The notes below the pieces were generated by a model. The model had not been told where the DNA came from and did no database searches. It saw only the letters and a list, made by a program, of their open reading frames with translations. The position numbers were made by a program, and so were the translations under genes. A stretch of DNA of 37,500 bases from Monoplex corrugatus (lineage: Eukaryota; Mollusca; Gastropoda; Littorinimorpha; Ranellidae). The stretch lies in assembly GCA_030674185.1 (NCBI GenBank), contig JAPXFY010000030.1, forward strand, positions 50,583,101-50,620,600, given 5' to 3'. Numbering within the stretch: the first letter of the stretch is position 1; every line of letters begins with the position of its first letter. Below, piece after piece: positions 31,451-37,500 of the stretch.

Positions 31451-32452
31451 TGGAGGGTCCTTGATTCTGTCCAAGTTGAACTTCAGTCTGGTGTTCTTGG
31501 GCTTCTTGATCTTCTTCAGCCTGACCTTGAAGTTCATTATCACCAGGTCATGGTCACTACCCACATCTGCACCTGGAAATGTTCGCGTCTTGGCTCTGCA
31601 GATTCCAGATCTAAAACGGATTGGGACCACGATGTAGTCGATCTGGTGGTTAGTCCCATTTGGTGCATGCCAAGTCCAGCATCGTGACGCCTTGTGTTCA
31701 CCAAGGGTGTTAGCCAGTGTCATGTTGTTGTATCCGGCGAACTCAAGTAGGCGCAGTCCTCGCTCGTTGGAAATTGCATTACAGGAGGGCCCACAATGGT
31801 TCTTCCAGTCTTTTAATGCATCAGCGCCCACTTTAGCATTCCAGTCTCCCTGAATGATAAGGATGTCTTTTTTGTCAACCTCGTCAATGATTTATTGAAG
31901 TTGTGTGTAGAATTCCTCCACATCCTCACCATCATAGTCTGTTGTCGGTGCATAGGTTTGTATCGCTGTGATGTTGAATGGTGCTGCTCGGAGGCGGATA
32001 GAAATGAGCCTGTTGGATATTGGGCGGCACCCGAGTATTGAGTTCTTGACGTTCTTGTTGACAAGAAATCCTACGCCGTGGATGTGTTTTTTCAAGTCTC
32101 CACTGTTGTACAATACATGTCCTTCCTCAGTTTGGTGTTCTCCATGATCTTTCCACCTGACTTCGCTCAGTCCAACTACATGCCAGGAATATCTTTCCAG
32201 CGCATGCGTAAGTTCGTGCAATTTGCCTGGCTGTGCAAGTGTTCTAACAATCCATGTGGCGATGGTGAGAGTTTCTCTTCCTCGGATCTTTTTTGAAGAG
32301 GTTCCACCAGTCGCATACTTGTCACCTCCGCCCTGGTGTCCAACGGAAGGCGCGGTCCTTGGTCCGGGCGACGACCGAGCCGGTATCAACATTGGTTTTT
32401 GGTTCATCATCATGTAGTGTGTCTTGGGCATGAATAGCCTGGCGGCGCCCAT
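31424..32452 (-). pseudogene. LINE endonuclease domain (APE type), broken
   Basis: In the element this domain nicks target DNA to prime reverse transcription. From the ATG at 32452: a basic leader, then ATWIVRTL (where the family has an active-site Asn, W-N-V-R, here Ile), VVGLSEVRWKDHG with the catalytic Glu, GVGFLVNK, ITAIQTYAPTTD, then a TAA at 31894-31892. After it the same frame continues with IIQGDWNAKVGADA (the D-x-N motif) and GADVGSDHDLVIMNFKV (the S-D-H motif), and ends at a stop at 31426-31424 after RIKDPPLQ. The stop and the lost Asn each predict inactivity. Leader residues before about 60 may lie upstream of the true start. Confidence 0.85.
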
Positions 32453-32640
32453 CCCTCTCCAGGCCTAGACACCTATGACAGCCAACATAACCTACTGGCC
32501 CATCATACAAACACAAGGTTGGCCTGGCTTCAAGGCCAGACGCTGAAAAAAGGAAGACGTGGATTGATGGGGTCAGAGAGACTGACCTCACATGGCATCC
32601 CACCTGTCCAGGCCTTGCAACTCACCACTGAGCGACATCC
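32453..32640 (-). other. Leader (5' UTR-like) region of the RTE-like element
   Basis: Precedes the endonuclease frame on the minus strand. An alternative frame across 32603-32322 (GLEARPTLCLYDGPVGYVG...) overlaps the start of the endonuclease and may be an upstream reading frame of the element. No clear border or flanking duplication. Confidence 0.45.
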
Positions 32641-32711
32641 CTTTCTTCCTGCGACACACCCGATGCTTTAAGCGGCGAAATGAAAAAAAAATGAACTGAT
32701 ATAATCATCAT

Positions 32712-32960
32712 GACAACGCTATGGAAATAGATTGGCCACATCATTGGAAGGCAGCAGGATAACGTCACCTGGACTGCCCTTCACGGGACATCAGAAGCAA
32801 GACGCAAAACAAGAAAACCCAGAACACCTGATGACTAATATAGAAAGGAGAACTCAAAGCCATGAAACACAACTGGGGTACCATATACAGACTGTACCAG
32901 AGCAGACAGGGGCGGAGGATTTTCATTGCTGCCCTTCATGCCAGTGTCGTGGTGAGCAGC
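32712..32960 (+). pseudogene. Fragment of another LINE C-terminal tail, plus strand
   Basis: The + strand reads LWK-stop-IGHIIGRQQDNVTWTALH, then a shifted frame with EARRKTRKPRTP, then another shift with ELKAMKHNWGTIYRLYQSRQ and GRRIFIAALHASV. This RW.GH...RG.P...W.R......M...W..I...A.DR..WR..V.AL order is a common LINE ORF2 ending. It carries at least two frameshifts and two stops. The orientation is opposite to the neighbouring RTE-like element. Confidence 0.65.
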
Positions 32961-33667
32961 AAATGCTCACATGAGCATCCTGCATGATTTTGACACAGCT
33001 CTAAACTAGCTGGGAGTGGTGGGTTGCCTGGTATCTGTGCCAGGTGTCCCTGCGTTCTTTGAATAGGGCGTCTTTTTCGGCTTGAGTTCCACCTTTAAAC
33101 AGACCAGTCAAAAGGGAAAAGAGTGGCAGAATGCTTCAGACGTTCGCCTGCCAATAACTAAACTCCAGGTTGCAGAGTTCCTCGACTTTTCTGCTCAGTT
33201 TGCCCGGAAAACCGAATTTAATGTCTAGTCCTTCGGAAGGAGACGAAAAACGAGTCGGACCCTTGTGTTCCCTGGTTGCGCACGCTAAAGATCCCACGGC
33301 AGCTGAAAATCGTGAAGAGCAGGGCATTGCCCGGCTGCCTTGGCAAACATTTGAGGGACAGGTTGATTTCCCAGGTCCCACCCGTTGAAGACCAATTAGC
33401 TTTTTTTTTGCCTTTCTGAAGTCTTGGTTTAAAAAAATTAATACAAATATGAATTTGAAGCGAGGGGGAGGGAAGGAGCGCCGCCATCGTGGTGCTGGGC
33501 CCGGAAAAAGTTGAGGTCTCTGCCACCTCACTCCCCAACCATGCCAGGGTTGTGGAACTATCTAGATAGGACCTCAGTATCTGGCCAGCTTATGGGTTTA
33601 TGTGCGGACGTAAGGCTTGTGCCGTGATCATTCTGGATTTTCTCCATCGCATGGCTCCAATGATGTT
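32961..33667. other. No gene seen; possible dispersed-repeat segment at 33215-33400
   Basis: 33225-33320 (CCTTCGGAAGGAGACG...AAGATCCCACGGCAGC) has the look of a segment common in invertebrate interspersed repeats, by recall only. Frames of 72-131 residues overlap on both strands and none is recognisable. Confidence 0.4.
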
Positions 33668-33714
33668 AGTGCATATGGAATTCAGTCCGAGTGCGGAGAC
33701 GTCATCTTGAGAAA
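33668..33714 (+). repeat. Second copy of the 46-bp dispersed motif
   Basis: AGTGCATATGGAATTCA...GAGACGTCATCTTGAGAAA, matching about 27910-27956. No tandem context here. Confidence 0.75.
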
Positions 33715-33751
33715 TCGAAATTGAAACTGAACAAAAAATTAAGAGAAAAAT

Positions 33752-34036
33752 ATGTCATTGTCTTCACTCTGGAAGTTGTGGCTGAGCTGGACACAATTCA
33801 CGTTGGTGTGTCGTGTGGTTTTTAAGGCCTTCTGGTGTCAGTGTATGAACCTTGGTGAGTCCAAAAGACTCTGCGCTGTAGCTTTGTTCCAAAAATGTTT
33901 TGACACAGAGATTGTTGAAGATGCAGTACTGGAGAGGGCGCTGCCCATTTCTGTTCATCTTGCAAACAGTGCAATGTCTGATACAGTTACTGAATTAGGA
34001 ATCTTGGATCAAAAGATAATGCAAGAAGCAGTCTGA
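33752..34036 (+). other. Unrecognised 94-codon reading frame
   Basis: Opens with ATGTCATTGTC and ends TGA. The inferred protein is of ordinary composition (SKRLCAVALFQKCFDTEI...), unlike the low-complexity frames elsewhere. I recognise no domain, signal peptide or membrane segment. It lies just upstream of a reverse-transcriptase fragment on the same strand, so it may be a decayed part of the same LINE, or chance. Confidence 0.2.
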
Positions 34037-34365
34037 TATCTAGAAAACACAATCCCCTTTGTGGAAACCTTGACAAATAGATTCCCTTCCTGAAATCATT
34101 TCCCAAACCAGGAAACGTTTATCATATGAATGGAATGGCCATCCTGGTTTTGCTATGGACTGATGGAAAGTACTGTAACAAAGAAGATGGCTAGAGATGT
34201 AAAAGACGAAAGAATATTCCCTCCCAGACAAAACGGACGTAGAAGAAGAAAAGTGTTGAGAAGAATGCAGCTGCGCTTACGAAGTTTAAAAGGGATTAAA
34301 ATAAAAATTGCTGTGTTAGTACTTACTTAGAAGATGATAACAATAAAGTTCCATTTACACGACGA

Positions 34366-34655
34366 AAGAAACTATCCCAGCAATATGGCCTCAGCATGAC
34401 AGTCACAAGATGGATTGCTGTTATATTCCAAAAAAAAAGAGTGGTAGTTCTACGACTTGGTCACTGGCGCTCAGCACCCCACAAACGTTTCTTGGGATTC
34501 CCACAAGGATCACCACTTTCTCCAATCTTCTGCAACATCACTACAAAACGACTTGCTGTTCCAAAGACAAAAGACGGACCTGAAAACTCGCCTTTGCTGA
34601 TGACAACCTCATCTGCAAGAGGTAAGCTGGTAAGAAAGCAGTACAAGAACAGTTG
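34366..34655 (+). pseudogene. Reverse transcriptase fragment of a second LINE type
   Basis: KLSQQYGLSMTVTRWIAVIF, RVVVLRLGHWRSAPHKRF and GFPQGSPLSPIFCNI lie in one frame (the RT motif before the catalytic pair). The catalytic stretch LAFADDNLICK is at 34587-34619 in another frame, so one indel separates them. The PQGSPLSP plus FADD pair is diagnostic of RT. The surrounding residues differ from the RTE-like element and recall Jockey/I-type LINEs found in molluscs. Upstream and downstream parts are not recognisable, so it is truncated on both sides. Confidence 0.75.
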
Positions 34656-34860
34656 AGGGTGAGCGTGTATGTATGTGTGTGTGTTGAAGGTTGTGGTGAT
34701 GGTGTGGTTTTGAAAATCAAATAACGTAAAGCTGTTGAAATGTCTGGAATCACAAGTTCTTGAATTTGGTAGCAGGATGATTGTACCAAATTGTGGCACA
34801 TGAAGACACGAAAATATTGCTGCGTTTACAGAAATTTCACCCAATAACTTTTCTGGTGTC

Positions 34861-35498
34861 TTGAAAAGTATTAGCAGAACATTTTGATTGACAGAAAAAT
34901 ATTAGTAGAACATTCTGATTGACAGAAAAGTATTAGTAGAACATTCTGATTAACAGAAAAGTATTAGTAGAACATTCTGTTTGACAGAAAAGTATTAGTA
35001 GAACATTCTGTTTGACAGAAAAGTATTAGTAGAACATTCTGATTGACAGAAAAGTATTAGTAGAACATTCTGATTGACAGAAAAGTAAATATTCTGATTG
35101 ACAGAAAAGTATTAGTAGAACATTCTGATTGACAGAAAAGTATTAGTAGAACATTCTGATTGACAGAAAAATATTAGTAGAACATTCTGATTGACAGAAA
35201 AGTATTAGTAGAACATTCTGATTGACAGAAAAGTAAATATTCTGATTGACAGAAAGGTATTAGTAGAATATTCTGATAGACAGAAAAGTATTAGTAGAAC
35301 ATTCTGATAGACAGAAAAGTAAATATTCTGGTTGACAGAAAAGTATTAGTAGAACATTCTGATAGACAGAAAATTATTAGTAGAACATTCTGATAGACAG
35401 AAAAGTATTAGTAGAACATTCTGATAGACAGAAAAGTATTAGTAGAACATTCTGATTGACAGAAAAGTATTAGCAGAACATTCTGATTGACAGAAAAG
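34861..35498 (+). repeat. 31-bp minisatellite, about 20 units
   Basis: Unit ATTGACAGAAAAGTATTAGT + AGAACATTCTG (31 bases). Variants include ATAGAC and TTTGAC starts. Three units (about 35072, 35221 and 35307) are 24 bases long because seven bases of the middle are missing (GTAAATATTCTG). The array starts abruptly at TTGAAAAGTATTAGCAGAAC and ends in GACAGAAAAGAAAAAG before a SINE. Confidence 0.96.
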
Positions 35499-35506
35499 AA
35501 AAAGAA

Positions 35507-35770
35507 ACAGTTGCTGTGGTGAAGTGGTTAGCACAACGGACTACAGACTGGACGGTTGTGGGTTCGAATCCCTATAAGTTCTTTCAAAAATTAGTGTCGG
35601 ATTTTTCGGCTCTAACCAGCTCCTAACTTAACCAGAGCTGGGCGTGCTATGGGCTCATTTCGAAGACTGGGACCACGCAGTTGAGTCTCATCCACTTCAT
35701 GGATGCGTCAATGAGGGTGTTGCTCAAATCTTCTGAGCAAAATCGAAGTGTCTGTAGGAAGTTGGTGGAT
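35507..35770 (+). mobile_element. tRNA-headed SINE
   Basis: The head at 35507-35580 has box A TGGTGAAGTGG (35517-35527) and box B GGTTCGAATCC (35561-35571), a strong Pol III promoter pair, but no clean cloverleaf, so it is not called a tRNA gene. The body continues with AACCAGAGCTGGGCGTGCTA and TCATCCACTTCATGGATGCG to about 35770, where the 70-bp array begins. No poly(A) tail or flanking duplication is visible. Confidence 0.7.
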
Positions 35771-35780
35771 GGTGTAAGGG

Positions 35781-36213
35781 AGTCAAAGGGTTAAGTTTTT
35801 GCTTTGCTGTCACTGACGACGATACAAGATGCTAGTGGATGCGGTGCGGAAGTCAAAGGGTTAAGTTTTTGTTTTGTTGTCACTGACGACGATACAAGAT
35901 GCTAGTGGATGGGGTGCGGGAGTCAAATGGTTACATTTTTGCTTTGCTGTCACTGACGACGTTACAAGATGCTAGTGGATGGGGTGCGGGAGTCAAAGGG
36001 TTAAGTTTTTGCTTTGCTGTCACTGACGATGATACAAGATGCTAGTGGATGCGATGCGGGAGCCAAAGGGTTAAATTTTTGCTTAGCTGTCATTGATGAC
36101 GATACAGGATGCTAGTGGATGCGATGCGGGAGTCAAAGGGTTACGTTTTTGCTTTGCTGTCACTGATGAGGATACAAGATCCAGTGGATAGGGTGCAGAA
36201 GTCAAAGGGTTAA
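35781..36213 (+). repeat. 70-bp tandem array, six units plus a partial
   Basis: AGTCAAAGGGTTAAGTTTTT starts at 35781, 35851, 35921, 35991, 36061 and 36131, exactly 70 bases apart, then a partial near 36200. Each contains CACTGACGACGATACAAGAT and GCTAGTGGAT. The last full unit is two bases shorter. Confidence 0.96.
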
Positions 36214-36479
36214 CCATCAGGGGCCACAGACTTCACTTACACATGAGGAGAGTGAAATAATCTATCTCAGAAATCAAATCGTTTCTTTCTTTCTTTTTTC
36301 TTTCTTTTTTTTTCCCTTGTCATCGCCACCATCCGAGCGCAAGTAACGCACACTTTGAATCTACGCAGAAAGCAATTTTGAAAAAAAGAAAAAAAGATAG
36401 TCACGAAGATTCATAATAAAATGTATGGTTCATTACTTTCCATTAAACTAGGTAGAAAGAAACTCTAGGGGGAGCTAGA
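36214..36479. other. No gene seen; short CT/T-rich tract
   Basis: 36282-36316 is TTTC/T-rich; otherwise non-repetitive. Confidence 0.6.
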
Positions 36480-36680
36480 CAACAGAAGGTCTTCAGAGAA
36501 GTAACCCCCTTTAGACAAGTGTTTCGGCCCTGAACTCCTTACACTCTCGGGGGGCCGGGCCACATCCAAGTCATGACTCCTGGATGCCCTTCTTTTTTTT
36601 TCCCACGCCGGGGATCGAACCTGGGCGATTCTGCGCTTCAGAACTGCGGTACGCGGATTTTACCAATGTGCAATTAGTTC
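36480..36680 (-). mobile_element. Possible tRNA-derived SINE, minus strand
   Basis: On the minus strand a clear box B, GGTTCGATCCC (36621-36611), is preceded by TTGGTAAAATCCGCG (about 36669-36655), a weak box A. After the head comes a run of nine A and about 100 bases of GC-rich body. Evidence is one good box and one poor one, so this is tentative. Confidence 0.4.
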
Positions 36681-37083
36681 TGTGTTGTGTGTGAATGTGT
36701 GTATATTGAACGTGTCTAGATATGTGTGCGTACGTGCGTGTGTGTCTGCATGTCAGCTATTCATGCGTGCCTGCATATGTGTGGGAAACGGTTTCAAACT
36801 TTTACTTTCGACTTTTTTGTTGTTGGTGGTGTTGTTGCTGTTACTTTTTTTTTTTCAAATAACTCATTTTAAAGAGAACTCTTGTCATATTTTCAGTAAC
36901 TGTAGAGAATGTTGATGATGTCATCCATATTGAAATATTCTAAAGAATATTGAAGAGAACTGGTACATATTAAAACTCGTCGTGACGTCAGCTATTACCT
37001 GACAGACGACCATAAAATATAAGCTATTTGCTTAAACAGACGTACAGCGATTTTAAAAATGTATTTGATTGAAAGCATTAAAC
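36681..37083. other. No gene seen
   Basis: Degenerate GT/TGCG words to about 36780, then AT-rich sequence with a T run at 36846-36855. The 77-residue frame is rejected as composition-driven. Confidence 0.6.
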
Positions 37084-37302
37084 TTTTTTTTTTTGGGGGG
37101 GGGGGGGGAGGGAGGTGAAGAAGCATGGAGGCGTACAGGTATTCATAGAAAAACTGAATAGAACCTTTAAACACACGTGCACACACACGTTCACACACAT
37201 ACACACAAACACACACACACACATACACACACGCACGCACGCACGCACGCATGCATACACGCACGCATGCATACACGCATGCACATACACACATTCCCAC
37301 AC

Positions 37303-37372
<70 letters not shown>

Positions 37373-37450
37373 TCTCTGTCTCTCACTCTCTCAGTCTCTC
37401 TCTTTCTCTGTCTGTCTGTCTCTCTCTCTCTGTCTCTCACACATACACAC
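37084..37450. repeat. T run, G run, CA and CT compound microsatellite
   Basis: 11 T then 14 G (37084-37108), CA repeat with GCAC/GCATGCATAC variants (37170-37370), CT/CTGT repeat (37370-37438). The order is CA then CT, the reverse of the order in the first 2.3 kb. Confidence 0.95.
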
Positions 37451-37500
37451 GCACAAAATAGTTTATTGCAAATACACAAAACACAAAATATATGTATTTG

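Larger units (their letters stand above)
29349..32640 (-). mobile_element. RTE-like non-LTR retrotransposon, nearly full length, inactive
   Basis: Minus-strand order: a leader of about 190 bases, apurinic endonuclease domain, reverse transcriptase, C-terminal basic domain, then a short 3' end finishing in (GGAA)n near 29349-29375. A single polyprotein with endonuclease plus RT and a short simple-repeat 3' end instead of poly(A) fits the RTE (BovB-like) group; the clade call is by recall and moderate. Reading is broken by two in-frame stops (31894-31892, 29942-29940) and two frameshifts (near 31450 and near 29630). No target-site duplication could be identified, so the outer limits are approximate. 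Confidence 0.85.

Noticed and set aside
33136..33538. 131- and 106-codon minus-strand frames and a 72-codon plus-strand frame
   Set aside because: Overlapping in three frames, no motif recognised, and they cover a probable dispersed-repeat segment.
34861..35498. CRISPR array
   Set aside because: Unit-to-unit repeats are contiguous with no unique spacers, in an animal-type genome.
35509..35580. A true tRNA gene
   Set aside because: Both Pol III boxes are good, but no clean acceptor and anticodon stems could be paired, and the sequence runs on into a SINE body.

Overview
This is repeat-dominated nuclear DNA from an animal, most likely a marine mollusc and probably a gastropod. That guess rests on the mix of Tc1-type DNA transposons, decayed LINE fragments of invertebrate type, tRNA-derived SINE-like elements, very long CA/CT microsatellites and unusual minisatellites. 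The species cannot be named from the sequence. I found no host protein-coding gene that I can defend. The only intact reading frames that look real are two transposase genes.

Layout: 1-3123 holds three head-to-tail copies of a composite unit (about 380 bases of unique DNA, then CT, then CA microsatellite), ending in a GA/GT tract of opposite strand bias. 3124-13800 is AT-rich and carries six copies, all on the + strand, of one SINE-like family (the best copy has a tRNA-like head at 9791-9860). It also holds a 71-bp and a 76-bp minisatellite, an intact Tc1 element (7053-8681), a broken Tc1 element (11160-12771), and a retroposon-like insertion with a 12-base duplication (8789-9314). 13900-27085 is the most striking part: about 13 kb of T-poor, A/G/C-only minisatellite built from units of about 24-34 bases. 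It is degenerate on the left, highly regular on the right (31-base units and a 62-base dimer), and interrupted at 19781-21393 by a third Tc1 element with perfect terminal repeats. 27086-27810 is a set of inverted and direct copies of another repeat, sitting inside the tail of that array.

27811-34660 is a LINE graveyard. It contains an almost complete but broken RTE-like retrotransposon on the minus strand (29349-32640) and pieces of at least three other LINEs. 34861-36213 holds a 31-bp minisatellite, a tRNA-headed SINE and a 70-bp tandem array. The window closes with a tRNA-like minus-strand repeat and more microsatellite.

The genes do not form a pathway. The transposases act in trans on matching terminal repeats. 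The LINE proteins here are all dead, and SINEs of this type depend on LINE machinery encoded elsewhere. The best candidate for something undescribed is the 13-kb strand-asymmetric array, with its ACGTG core repeated at near-constant spacing.
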